This document shows, in pieces, positions 33,223 through 45,050 of a DNA stretch of 64,000 nt (within the stretch, counting starts at the first letter, position 1; each line of letters opens with the position of its first letter). A program made the translations under genes and the position numbers. The notes under the pieces are model-generated. The model was not told where the DNA came from, made no database searches, and worked only from the letters and a program-made list of their open reading frames with translations. Where the stretch lies: assembly GCF_030272615.1 (NCBI RefSeq), contig NC_081406.1, positions 474,933,900 through 474,997,899 on the forward strand, given 5' to 3'. The DNA comes from Cryptomeria japonica. Taxonomy: Eukaryota > Streptophyta > Pinopsida > Cupressales > Cupressaceae.

Positions 33223-34296
33223 ATGGAAAATTTGAGAAAACAATTGGAAACAACTCTTTCAGACTATGATGCAGAAAAAGTAAAGAATATCAAACTTGAG
33301 GATGATCTAAAGGCTGCTTAGGATACTATTCGAGGACTTCAAGAAAATTACACTATAGCAAGGAATAAAAGAAGAGAACTTTGTGAGAAGATGCAGAATG
33401 AGGAAGATGAAAAGGAAACTCATAATGATCTGGTGAACCAACTGAGACAAGATAAATGTACAATGAAGAATGAGATGCAAGATATGACTTTGAGATTTTG
33501 TAAAGAAATTGAAGATAGAAAGAAGAATGAAGATGACTTGGCTAGAAGACTAAATGATGTTGGAAATGAAAACACAAGACTCAGTCATGAAAATGATATG
33601 TTGAAGACAGACTTGATGCATACACAAAATGATAGAACTGAACTCATAAGTCAAAAGGGAATCTTGGAGAATGAACTGACTGCTACAAATCAACGCAAGG
33701 AGAAATTCAAGAAAAGTTCAGATGAACTTGTTGACATGTTGAAGAATCAGAAACCTAATGGTAATACAAATGGCCTTGGCTTTGAAACTGGTGAAAGCTC
33801 TGGTACTGCAAACAATCATGATCATAACAAACCGGTAAGACAACCTAATGCTTACAAATTCAATGGCAAATGCTTTAACTATAACAAGTATGGTCATAGA
33901 GAAAATCAGTGTAGATCTAGAAATTATCAGAACACTAATACACCCATCAGTCAATGTTCTAAATGCAACAAAGTTGGTCATATTTCAGAAAATTGCAGAA
34001 TGAATGTAAGATGTTATATTTGTGGAAGATTTGGACACCTATCTAATCAATGCAGAACACATACTAGCATAGGATATGGGAAAGCTATTCAGAAAAACAA
34101 TGTGACTTGTTATGCATGTAACAAAATTGGACATATTGCAAAATTTTGTAGAAGTAAGGGATCATCGACAAATAACAAAGGTCCGAGTTTGAAGGGTAAA
34201 GAAAAGATTGAAGAGGTAAAGCAAAAATTCTCAAAACAATGGATTAGAAAGTCAGATAAGAATGTTGATGGGAATACTCCTCCATCGGTAGAATAG
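33223..34296 (+). pseudogene. Gag-like protein with coiled coil and four CCHC knuckles
   Basis: The ATG at 33223 is the first after the PBS and opens the frame (MENLRKQLETTL). A TAG at 33319 (one change from CAG) is the only stop before the end. Residues 1-165 form a long, highly charged coiled coil. Then come four CCHC knuckles: CFNYNKYGHRENQC (second Cys is Asn-Tyr shifted), CSKCNKVGHISENC, CYICGRFGHLSNQC and CYACNKIGHIAKFC (about 33870-34150), and a basic tail. Most copia Gags have one knuckle and a UBN2-type core; none is seen here. RNA binding and packaging is the likely role. The same layout recurs at 61252-62562. Confidence 0.82.
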
Positions 34297-34638
34297 AGTA
34301 ACACTCCACTAGCAGGAGACTCTTCATCTAATTGAAGAAAATCCTTTGGGGGTTTAGCACCAAACTAAAAAATATGCTATTATACCCTTGGTTGATGGTG
34401 AGAAGTTGAATTACTTCTTTACCTGCAGATGAGTTAAGTTGTGACTTAACTGGCAAGCATTAAATATGGTAGTTGGAGAAAAGAACATTATAAAGAAAGT
34501 GTTTTGGCTCCTTTTTCATTCACCAAGCATTCAAATCTTCGAGAGCGCGAAAATTCTTGAGCGAAGGTATTCTTAGCGAAGAAGAGAAGCAGTTCATCCA
34601 AGCAATCATCCCTAAGGAAGATTGAGGTATTTATAAAC
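34297..34638 (+). other. Spacer between gag and ORF2
   Basis: About 340 bp without an ORF. It contains CACCAAGCATTCAAATC and a short GA-rich run; an internal promoter or splice site for ORF2 could lie here, but nothing specific is visible. Confidence 0.4.
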
Positions 34639-37600
34639 ATGGCATCCTCCTCTGTTCCTGAATTTATAGCAAACCCTACTATAATTGAGGTTATCAAGCC
34701 CCCTAGACCCATTTTCAAGCTTGTTCCTGAAATAGCTAAGAAAGATGATAACATAGGTGCATTCTCTCAAATACCTAAAGGAGTAGTATATGCTGAAGAT
34801 CCTAGAATATACATACATTGTCATATAGAGGAATTAGGAGATGATGAAATCAAGAAAATGTATAGCAATGTGATTTGTGATGAAAATGGCAATGTCAAGA
34901 CGAAACACAAGGTAGTAGAAACCCTAGGTTTTCTGGATATTCTTAGCATTCCTTATTTTCCTGAAGATTGATAGTTCTGATATTTAATGTTAAGTACATA
35001 TTCCAAGCTAATAAGATGAGAGGGGGGGGTGAATAATACAACTTTAATCTTTTGTAAAAACCACAGATTCAACCTCAGTAACATATACTTCAGTAATATA
35101 ACCAAAACTGCTAAACATGCAAACTCAAAAGCATATGAACATCATAACACTCATAACACCAGATTTAACATGGAAACCCAAATAGGGAAAAACCACTATT
35201 GGATTTCGGACCCACTAAGAAATATACTCTTCTAGAGTACGCTCGGTTAAAAGCAAATCCTGTTAAAGATTACAAACACATTGCTAGATGTGACCCGGTC
35301 AAGGGATTTCCCTTAGATCTGTTAGGATCTTCACCTTGTTAGAAGTGACCTTGTTAAAGGATTTCAAACACTCAATCAGAATGTCACCTTTCTAGAGGGT
35401 TTTACAAATAAGACTGTTAAGTCCACTCAGTTAAGAGATTTTCTGTCACTTTACAAAATAACAGTAAAAATCTATCTGCAACTTCACATCTAAAATGCTA
35501 AAGTGGATTCTTATTTGCTCAATACAATATAGACATAGAACTAATCTTGTCCATCTGCTGGGCTCTATACTCTGTTATTCAAAACAGGTCTTCAAGCTTC
35601 AATGCTCGGTAATCACTATGTAGCATCCATGTGCATACACTTGCCTGCATACATTGTTTATCAACAGTTCCTTATTTATAAACAATTGCTTAACTGCTTA
35701 ATCTCCTTGATCACATTTCTCATGATCAATCATAGCCATCAGATCTTCAAACTTTGACCAGGTTCATTGTATCCTTCGATCTGAAAATGTTTTACCCCGC
35801 CTTGGGACTTGCATATATTTCTTGGAACTTGTGCTAGGGTATTGTGGTTCAATCTGCACTGCAGATCTTCCTGCCGATTTTCCTTTGCCATAGATTCTTT
35901 AACAAACTTCATTCACGACATACCAATCATTTAATCATAGCCATCTCATCAGCTTCCTTCATTAAATAATGCTTTTATTCATTCAATGCATTCTATTATT
36001 ACTCGGTTGCAACTTGGTAAATACTAAACTTTACTCGGTAGACATTCTGCCTTCATTAACCGATAGCGATAACCTTAGGGTTTACCGACTAGGTTCCTTA
36101 GGGTTTACCGACTAGGTTCTTTGCTCGGTAACATAGTATAGTATTAAACTTACAATCAATAACATGTGTATGATATCAAAACAATCTAATCAACATGATC
36201 TCATCATTGTCTAACTCAGTAATAGTTGCCCATTGAATAACTTATTCCTCCCCTTATTCATTGCATTCTTTCTGTGTCTTTTACCGACATCTTTATACTC
36301 ATCAAATCATACTTCTTAAGATATGGTAAAATCATACTGAATTAGAAAATCAATTTCTTAACATCAATGACAAAATAATAATATTAAGACAGTAAAACAT
36401 CATTGATCAGTTATATCCATAATCATCAACAACCTTCTCAATATCCTTGAAATGACACAGTGATAGATCTAACTGGTGCAACATCCGACAAAAGGTCTCT
36501 AAGAGTAAATGATGTAAAGGACATAAATGTTAGATTTATTAGTATGATCTTAGGGTACAAAGCTACACATGCAAATAGGTTGAACTTAGTTTCTAGCTTA
36601 TGTATCAAAAGTGCATATGACATGGTAAATGATAATGCTAGAATAGATGTGTGCGAATGGCTCAAAGATGAATTGATAGACAATCTAAATAAGGTTAAAG
36701 GAGATAAGAAAGGAACCTTTAGATTTGGAAATTTGCTTGTTTGTTTAATGTTGTATATTACTAAACAAGTACCCGGTATTGGTAGAAGAGATTTTGGCTT
36801 TGATATATCAGTAGGAAAGCAACTATTGGATCTATTAAACAACATGGGAGAAAACAAAGAGAAAAACATAAACGAACATTTTCAAGCATAAGACTGTCAC
36901 AGGCAATAGTAGATAAATATTAGAAGGAAATATGTTTTTTAATCAAGAAAGATGAAATTTGGATGGAGGCAGTTGTCCCTAGAATTATCTGGGTAACTGA
37001 AATGGGCTATGAAACAAATGATAATATCATAGAAACTTATGCAAAAGCCCTCCTTGAAGCACCAAAGGAACCCATTGAGAAAGTCTTTGGAAATGCAGAA
37101 ACAATTGAAAGTGGAATTCAATCAAGAAAAAGGGTTAAGAAGGTTGAAGAAACAGTAAGGAAAGGAACCCGACAAGCAAAGGCAATTACGGAAGATGTTT
37201 TGAAACAAATTGGCATAAAAGAAAGTGAGTTGGAAGGACTTCAACCGGAAGCTCATCTTTCACCGGTTGCAACTTCCTCTGAGAGTGATATGCCAGCGGT
37301 ATTCAAAAGGGTAGAAAGGAAAAGAAAACCCTCACCGATACCCTCACCCACTCCTAGAAAAACAAGACAAAAGCAATAGGTAGTGAGGCCTCCAGTAAAG
37401 AAGTTAACTCCTAAGAAGAAGAAAAAGGCAAAACAAGATATTGCTCCACTGGATAAACTCTTAAGTGAAATAACCGAAGATGGAAAGTTGAAAAACATTA
37501 GCAAACTATACAACACACTATCTACTGATGACAAAGAAAGCATAGAGAATAGTGTAATTTTACACTTGGACATCTACAAGAAATTCTTGATGGAAATTGT

Positions 37601-39457
37601 TGATGAAATACCAAACGATTTGTATAGAAGATTAGAAGCCAGAAGGGTAGCCATTGTTGAGCTGGACAAGAAAATAAAAATTGAAAAATTACTTTCAGTA
37701 CATCCAGTTAACTCACCTGATGAAATAGACAAATTAATCAGTGAAGCTAACCAAACAATATTTTCAACCGCTCACCGGCATGTAGCACTAATGGCAGATA
37801 GTGTAAATGAAGTCTTTGAGGAAATAGTAGATGCATGGGACATAGTCTTTGTAGAAAAAGAGAAACAGGAAGAGTTACTAAGACCCAAGACTATCAGAGT
37901 ATACCAAAAGGATAGGGATAAGGGAAAAGGTAAGGTAGGTGGACCTCCAAGCCTTAAAATAACTATAATGTGCTCCCACCTCTTACTGATACTCCATCAG
38001 CACATACTACAGACAGTCAACTGACCATTGAGAGTATGGAGACTCCTCTAGAGGATACTAATCCTGAGTCCAAAATTTTGTACACTGTAAATATAGACAC
38101 ACAAGAAGTAAATGTTGTGGTTGACAGAGAAACCACTAAGGATAAGAAGGAAGAAGTGACTACTGAGTCACTGGCTGCAGATGTTGAGGTTGAGGTTAAT
38201 AACACTGTAAAAATGAGCATAGAAAAACCTACTCTAACAGAGCAACCGACAGAAGACACCACTGGTAAAAAATTAGAAGAATCGGATAAAACTGAAAAAC
38301 AATCAGGAGAACCGGAAATGGACAATGCAGAGGTACAAACTGAGAAACCAAAAGTGCATACAGAGACATAGATTGAGAAACCAGCTGTTGAGAGCTTAGA
38401 GAAACCCTCTGAGACATAGATGGAGAAACCAAAATAGAAACAGGTTGAGACCATGCCACCGGCTAAAAGTGAAAGGCCTAAACCTTTGCTAGTAGAAATG
38501 CAAACACAGACTGACCTACCAGAGGTCGAATCAAGCAAGGTAATTACTACAACCAACAGCATGAATATTGTGAAAACAGTTGGACAGACATCTGGTACTT
38601 CAATAGCATAATTCTAACCTACAAATGGAACAGAGGTCTTATTGGATTCAATAAAGAAGATCACGGAGTGAAATGCACAAGCCTATAAGGCTATAGATGA
38701 TACAATCCCTATTCTTAAATTGATAGCACCTAAATGCATTGTGGATAATAAGGATTCTTTAGGTCAATTAGACACATTGTCTAAGTTCATCACCGACAAC
38801 ATTTTGATAGCTGATCAAATAAATGAGGATACATTTAAGGAGAAAATGATTAAAGAAAAAGAGAAATTCTTTGAGGAAATTGTGAAGAAAAACAAGGAGA
38901 AAATGGACAGCCTATTACCGGATCTAGGAAAAACAATTTTGGATTTTAAGAAACTATATAGAGATACTTGTAAAATAAATATTCTGACAAAAGACCTAGA
39001 TAAGGAAATCAGCAAAGCACAAGATGAGATTAACAATATTGTTGACAATCTGATAGGCACATCCGATTCATTTTTGGAGATAAAAAAGAAAATTGCAGAT
39101 CTAGAAGAGAAAATTGAGAAGTTAGAGAAGGACAAAGAGAAAGTTAAGGATAAGGCAAAGAGCTTGAAATGTAAACTTGGTCCAAAACTAGACTACCTCA
39201 CTTCTTTGAGAAAAGAAATTTCTAAGGCTCTGGTTTCCGGACTTAAGACACGGGAAGAGAAAATGCACATACTCACCGGTACAGTTCAAAGAACACAAGA
39301 GGCATTACAGGAAAACAAAAGATTCAACGACAGTTTAAATCTGGTTTTGGCGGATATATTCCAGATTGTAACCCACTTGTTACAAAAATCTAGGCAGGAA
39401 CCACACTCCACTGATAGAAAATGGCAACCTTTGTCATTGATGTCAAAGGGGGAGTAG
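34639..39457 (+). pseudogene. Long coiled-coil ORF2 of RT-less element, interrupted
   Basis: Begins at ATG 34639 (MASSSVPEFIANPTIIEV), is cut by a foreign LTR near 34970-36460, and resumes with DLTGATSDKRSLRVNDVKD. This conserved-looking 140-residue block includes CEWLKDELIDNLNKV and FRFGNLLVCLMLYI. After a frameshift near 36890 come MEAVVPRIIWVTEMGYETND, a basic region (KRKPSPIPSPTPRKTRQK) and a helical region to 38024. A second frameshift follows, then an acidic Thr/Glu-rich stretch (about 38030-38560) and a coiled coil (38750-39300, EEKIEKLEKDKEKVK). Without the insertion it would be around 1100 residues. No enzymatic motif is seen and the family is not recognised. Confidence 0.7.
34979..36460 (-). 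mobile_element. Copia-type LTR relic inserted in ORF2
   Basis: Looks like a solo LTR on the minus strand. Near 35018 it has the G tract plus TGAATAATAC, then a GGGAAAAACCAC motif and an array of GTTAAAGGATTTC-like repeats (about 35240-35460), in the order seen in the 4034-5575 LTR. TGATAGTTCT (34969-34978) and TGATAGATCT (36461-36470) flank it and may be a duplication, but the LTR ends are not clean TG/CA, so boundaries are approximate. Confidence 0.6.
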
Positions 39458-39605
39458 TATGATGAGAAAAATGATCTAAACAGGACATCATCAGCTCAGG
39501 GGGAGCATACAGTTTTGGTAAGACAATTTTGGCAAGACACTTTTGGTAAACCATTGTTGGATATGTTCTTTTTGGATTTTTCTCATGAGTGTTGCCATCA
39601 ATGCC

Positions 39606-39617
39606 AAAGGGGGAGAT
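39606..39617 (+). promoter_or_regulatory. Polypurine tract
   Basis: AAAGGGGGAGAT in ATGCCAAAGGGGGAGAT abuts the 3' LTR. It matches the PPT of the 4034-11568 copia element base for base. Confidence 0.9.
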
Positions 39618-40404
39618 TGTTGGAAAATGCACACTCCAATGAGAAATTGTAGGTGATTGAAGGTATTGTCATTGATGGCAACCTTACAATCATGTGATAC
39701 CGGCAGGCAGACACAGGCACCAACACCTACAGACTCTACATCGGTATACAGATCACTGACACCGAAAAGGAAGATTACTGACATCTTGGCCGACAACAAT
39801 TTTGTATAAATGTATTTTGTAATTAATTGTAAAATCTTTTGTAAGCCAACATGGCGGATTGTAATATGACTCATATATGTATGAGATCATTGTAGATCAT
39901 CTAGGAAGCGATAGATGTAAGAAATATAGCAGACCTAATGTGTGAATTATTAGGTTAAGGGTTTATGTATATTGTAGAGCTTAAACCGGTACTGAATCTG
40001 GCATAACAGATGCTGATCTAAAGCAATACAAGACATTGGATTAGTATAATCAATTTTTGTAAGTCAGTGTGACTTCTTTTGTAATTGAGCAGTGAGCTCT
40101 AGGCACTTGGCCTTCCTGCATGTGCAGGCCCCTATTGTAAGCAGTAATATTCTCTTATTGGATAGTAAGTGAATATTGTGGGTCACAAATCCCATCGAAG
40201 TTTTTCCCACACCGGGTTTCCTCATTAAAATATTGTGTTATGGTGTGCTTTTCATGTTGTGGTTGTTATTCTTATTTACTGCATTATTTCTGGTTTACCG
40301 GTACATAGTTTTAATATGCTTTTCATGTTATAAGTTAAGAAAACTATTACACTGGTCAGATACTAATTCATCCCCCCCTCTTGGTATCTGTGGGAATCCT
40401 AACA
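39618..40404 (+). repeat. 3' LTR of four-knuckle Gag element
   Basis: 787 bp, TGTTGGAAAATGC to CCTAACA, partner of 32364-33151. ATTCATCCCCCC replaces the C tract of the other copy. Confidence 0.93.
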
Positions 40405-41099
40405 CCAATTGGATTGCTCCAGTTACTCAACCAAGGTAGAACTCACATGAGTAAGTCCAACCACCAACATGTCTAATTCATTACCCTTCACTTGCAAAGG
40501 ATTAGGAGGGGTTTGAGATGGTTTGTCAACTCCTACCATGTGGTTTTGAAGTTTTATTCCCTTCATTTCCCTATCGCTTTCATGGTTCCTATAGTTTAGG
40601 CCTTGTAGCCGTATGAGCCCCTCTTAGCCCTCCTTTCTCAGTTTTTGCTCTTTTGTTCTAAAAACTTCCAAAGGACCCCCTAGAAGCTTTTGTGATCTAG
40701 ATACCCATTTGGAAACTCTTCAAGATTTTGGGGATGAGGTGGTTTAATACGTCTGTACAGGTACGACCTCCAAAATGGCATTTTTCAAGGGTTTAAGGTT
40801 TATGTGCTTTCAACAATGGGGTTTGCTGATCTCCACACTCTATCAGACCTCCATACTCACATTGAAGCATTTCCCAACATCCAACTACAATTTCACACTT
40901 GGCACTATTAGATTTTCTCACCCCTGCAAGAAATAATGAAAATAGCAGTCATGCTCCTAGCCGAGCTATGACAGAGCTCGCCTAGGGCATGATGGTAAAT
41001 TGACCCAATGCAAATTCCAAGAATCTACATTGAATATTTACACTGTACATAGACTCCATTAATTGAATCCAAAGGCCATTGAGAAACCGCAATGGGAAT
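40405..41099. other. Unassigned spacer
   Basis: Moderately GC-balanced sequence with no convincing ORF. It may belong to an older LTR-like repeat whose end is at 41834-41853. Confidence 0.35.
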
Positions 41100-41375
41100 T
41101 CAAGTTGGAGCCATTTTTAGGGCCTTAACCCCTTTACTCAGGCCGAGAGTAGTGAAAACAAGAAAGATTTCAAATACACCAACTAAAACTGCACAATGAA
41201 GGAGCACAAAATACTTCTTAAGCACCATGATAATGAGTACTAGACCTCCATGAAAGAATAGTACGAAGATCAATGCATTTAGTACGGACTGCAATAAGCA
41301 AATTGACTGTTTTTGTAACAATGAGGAAATTGCTTGAAGTTGCTTATTGAGGAATTCATTTTTTTTATCTTCCAA
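41100..41375 (-). other. Possible coding relic with two hydrophobic segments
   Basis: A 91-codon minus-strand frame: an amphipathic Gln-rich helix (LNKQLQAISSLLQKQ) followed by two hydrophobic stretches (VLNALIFVLFFHGGLVLIIMV; FVLLHCAVLVGVFEIFLVF). The frame can be extended upstream in the same sense (NVVEELEDKKNEF). A helix plus membrane hairpin is protein-like, but I cannot assign a family and composition alone could produce it. Confidence 0.3.
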
Positions 41376-41853
41376 CTCCTCTACAACATTTTGAGAGGCC
41401 TTAAATATGCCTAATCAATCAAAACCAACCACCAATTGGACCTCTAACTACCGATTTGAGCATTTTGTAAAAATTGCTCACATTGTTGCAAAATGTTGTC
41501 AAACAAACATGACAACTTTTACTCCACAATGCATTTTTACAACTTTTGCATATGTTCACACTCTTGACCCCCTAGGATGGTTTCCTAACATCAAATACAC
41601 ATTTTCAAAAGCCTTATGAGGCCTTACAAGGAGTTTTACAAAATTTTGCTATATGATGCCATTTGAGGATTACAAAGGCACATTGGCCAAAACTGAGTAA
41701 ATAAGCTAAGACTAAAGACAATCAAACTACAAACAACCTCAAAACACACTTTTGGACTCTTCAATAGTCTTTTATTCAATCATTGACCCAATGAGGATCA
41801 TTCACTCCAAAAATTTGAAAGTTCATCAAGAAACCTTAGGTGCTCCTACACCA
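41376..41853 (-). repeat. End of a third TGGTGTAGGAG-family LTR-like repeat
   Basis: On the minus strand TGGTGTAGGAGCACC starts at 41853 and matches the left ends of the two insertions in the LINE. The following 450 bp has the same style of AAAGTTGTAAAA motifs. The other end was not found. Confidence 0.5.
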
Positions 41854-42720
41854 TAAAGGGATTAAGTTATTAATGCTCAATTTAGGATACCTAAGTTGAC
41901 ATTTACTCCAATTTTTTTTTTTGGAAAAAATAAGATTTGTCAAAAACATTTATGGATTTATTAGGCCTTTCTCCAAGAGTTAATGGTGGGGATAGAAATT
42001 TTGTGGAATCCCAAAAATGGGTTTTAAGCATGCTATAAATTGACAAGTTAATTTATCATAGACTGTAGACGCATTTAATATTTATATATTGACAAATGAT
42101 ATAATTCTACAAGAAAATGAGAATTTTTCTCAATATCCATATCTAACCATCTATATACATTTCTCTAAATTCATTCTCCTCATTATATTTATATATACAT
42201 ATTTTAATATATTCAATCGAAGAATACATTTATTTTACCTAATCATAAACATATCAACTCACTATACATCTATTATTCAGACAACTATTCTGGCTCCAAA
42301 ACGACATGCCATGCCATGATGCGGCTCCAAAATCGCATGCCCTCCCATGATGCCATGAGACATGTTATGGGACCCACCATTAGGTTGACGTGGAGGCATG
42401 TTGTCATTTTGTAGTTGACAAAAAGAATTTGCACGTGGCTAACATTTTCCAGCCACTCTCACGGTTATGGGCACAACTATAGTTTGTAGCCACATGTCCA
42501 AAAATTCTCGTCTTAAATAAATTGAAGCATATAAATTTTAGATACAACCATTTTTGCAGTAAGATGCCTCAGGGGAAAGTGCTCTTTGTTTTTCCAACTG
42601 CTCCATTTCTTCATAGCGATTGTCTCTGCCAGCAACCTCTTTCCTTCTAAACATGTCATGTTAAACATGTGCATTGTATGAAATATTTATTTTTTTAAAA
42701 CTCCTTGGGGTTTTCCCAAG
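41854..42720. other. AT-rich spacer
   Basis: No gene or clear repeat seen. A short stretch near 42295-42360 repeats ATGCCATGCC/ATGCCCTCCC-like words. Confidence 0.4.
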
Positions 42721-42723
42721 TCT

Positions 42724-43010
42724 GCTAACATGCCTCCATGTTTGTGTGTAGGGAGGAGGGAATGTATCACAAAGGTGTGTGTGAGGCATCAAAATTGGAC
42801 AAGAGGGTTTGTGGCTGCAAGGTGAGGTCAAACCCACATGCATAATGTGAGCGGTATGGTTTACATATATCAATTGCTAACATGAGGGTTTTTTTTGTGC
42901 AGGGAAGAGGGATTGTAGCATAGAGGTGGGCGGGAGGTGTTAAGATTGGAGTGTAGGTTTTGGCGGCAACAGTAAGTTCAAACCCTAATTCATAACACAA
43001 AATTTATTTT
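42724..43010 (+). repeat. Imperfect 152-bp tandem repeat, possibly SINE-like
   Basis: Two diverged units start with GCTAACATG at 42724 and 42876. Each ends with a B-box-like word (GGTCAAACCC near 42827; GTTCAAACCC near 42971). The second also has TAGCATAGAGG near 42916, which resembles a Pol III A box. Spacing is a little long for a tRNA head, so a SINE is only a suggestion. Confidence 0.35.
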
Positions 43011-44920
43011 TTATATTTATGTGTTAATCCAGTTTGTTATCTTTTGTATTTATACATTAATCTAGTTAGAATTAGATCTGGAATAAGCCTATGGTAGTCT
43101 GAGGCAAGGCTGCCATAGATTATGCAGAGTTGAGTAAACTAAGAATTTGATTTTGAAAAGAAAAATGTATTTTTGTAGTTTTGTGCCCCCTAAATCAAAT
43201 TATGTCCAATTGTTCTATGATGAAGAGTAAGATGAAATCTTGGTGTATTTTTGTGTAGATTTGCTTTTAATAGATTGGGTACATGAATAAAACTATGAGC
43301 GATTGATTCTAGCAATAGTTATTAGTGTTTTTTTTTTTTATGTTTATGATATATAGCGCAAGATCAAGATGTCCACCATGTAGTTTGTTACTAGTAGAGG
43401 GAAATTTTATAACATGTAAAGTGCTTATTAAGTTATTTTTGTCAATATGTTGCAGCTTATCTTTCAGATTTTTATTTTCCTGAACAATATAAACTTCACT
43501 GTGAATCTCTTTATGAAATGGTTCAAAGATATTCAAACATTTATTGATGTTTTACAGAGAACCTTGTATTAACTGTCGCAACCATTCATGGTAGATTCAA
43601 GTTGTTTTTAAATTAGCATACACCATTAGCCCTATAATGCATCATTATGGGTTCCATTTTTGGTGGAAGTGTTGGCATGGGAAGTTGGGATCTTTTGCAA
43701 CATATTCACAACTAATTTTAGGTCATTTATTTCATAACTTGCTTTTTATCCCTAAAGCTAAAATACAGAGGCTTATTCCTATTGAATGTTTTTGTTTTTG
43801 TTTGCATAGATGCTTTTAGATTTGAACTCTACAGTATGGATAAATAAGCTGCAAAATATTCCAATTTGAATCACTGATCAAAACCTCATATTTTCAAATA
43901 AATAGAGATGAAACATTAGACTAATGACAATGGAATTGCATATTTTAAAAAAGGACATGATACAAGACTGTTTCTTGTAGCAGTTAAAACTTAAAAGCAA
44001 TTGATATTTATTTTGTACTATCATAAATATACCCTTTTTCTAGAATATTAAGTAAAAAAAAATAATATAATTGATGTTGAAGTAGCCTTGTACTTGTGAA
44101 AATTTTATCAACTTATTTTTCAAGTTGATAATAAAATTTGGCTATGGATGATTCATCTTAATATTAAATTTGTTTTTCATTTTAAATGTTATACATTACT
44201 CTTTCTCCTCTCTAATACTCTTTCAATTACAATAATTTAAATTATATTTAATCACAAAAAGGCCTCTTAAGAAAAATAGAGACCCCCTTGTTTCACAATT
44301 GGGGTTGAGTAGTTCTCCTCTATTTTGGGTAGATCAATTTAATAAACTAGAGGAATCTCCCCAAAAATCAACACTACTCCTTGATTTTATATTCTTTGGC
44401 TATAACTTAAGGTGATGATGGATAATAGAGTGGTGTGTTTTAGCCATCAAATTTGTTTATCATTTACAGTGTTCAAGTGGAAGTGTCAGGAAACCAAGGT
44501 TTTTTGTCGGTGTGGTGACTGGGTGAAGAAGAGTCACATGTATGTATATTTGCCTAATTATATGTGCTAGTTTTCCATAGTGAGAAGAGCCGTGAAAGAG
44601 GAAATGTTAATTTTCTTTGTTTTCTACATGTAAAAATTGAAAAGGTTTGAAAGCATCAAATGTTTTCTTGTGCTAATGAACCATAATTCTATTGTTTTAT
44701 TTATTGAAAGCTTGTGTGATAGGGTCCAATATGTTAAGACTTATAAAATAACAATAAAATATTGTAAAAGATGGTGGTTTAATATAATTTGTTGTTTCTT
44801 GTGACATGGCTTTATTTTCCATATCAACTGTGGGTTGCTTGCTTTCTTTAACTTTTCAAGTGTTATAATGTGTCACCTTTTTAAGTGTTCCATTTCTTTA
44901 GTCATCCAATTATGCATATG
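43011..44920. other. AT-rich spacer, no gene seen
   Basis: Long AT-rich stretch with frequent stops in all frames. Nothing recognisable. Confidence 0.5.
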
Positions 44921-44926
44921 TTCGTG

Positions 44927-45050
44927 TGTATAAGTGTGTGTGTGTGTCACTCTCTCTATCTCTCTATACATGCACACGCACACACACAAACATACATATA
45001 TACACAAAAATGTGTATTTATGTGTATATATATGTAAATGTGTGTATCGA
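44927..45050. repeat. Compound GT/CT/CA microsatellite
   Basis: GTGTGTGTGTGTCACTCTCTCTATCTC, then ACACACAC and TATATA-rich words, ending in TGTGTGTATC. Interrupted low-complexity DNA. Confidence 0.85.

Larger units (their letters stand above)
32364..40404 (+). mobile_element. RT-less element with copia-type signals, four-knuckle Gag and coiled-coil ORF2
   Basis: 8041 bp flanked by a perfect CCAAT duplication (32359-32363 and 40405-40409). It has a 788-bp 5' LTR, an initiator-Met-type PBS, gag 33223-34296, a 340-bp spacer, a long ORF2 34639-39457 interrupted by a foreign LTR, a PPT identical in form to the 4034-11568 copia element, and a 787-bp 3' LTR. No integrase, RT or RNase H is encoded anywhere. 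Signals and size suggest a non-autonomous parasite of copia elements. Confidence 0.9.

Noticed and set aside
36438-36869. 143-codon minus-strand ORF opposite ORF2 of the RT-less element
   Set aside because: Exact antisense of the plus-strand ORF2 block, which fits a longer multi-segment protein.
38017-38562. 181-codon Ser/Val-rich minus-strand ORF
   Set aside because: Antisense of the Thr/Glu-rich stretch of ORF2; repetitive composition explains its length.
42960-42985. tRNA gene from a B-box-like word
   Set aside because: No cloverleaf can be drawn around it; acceptor and anticodon stems are missing.
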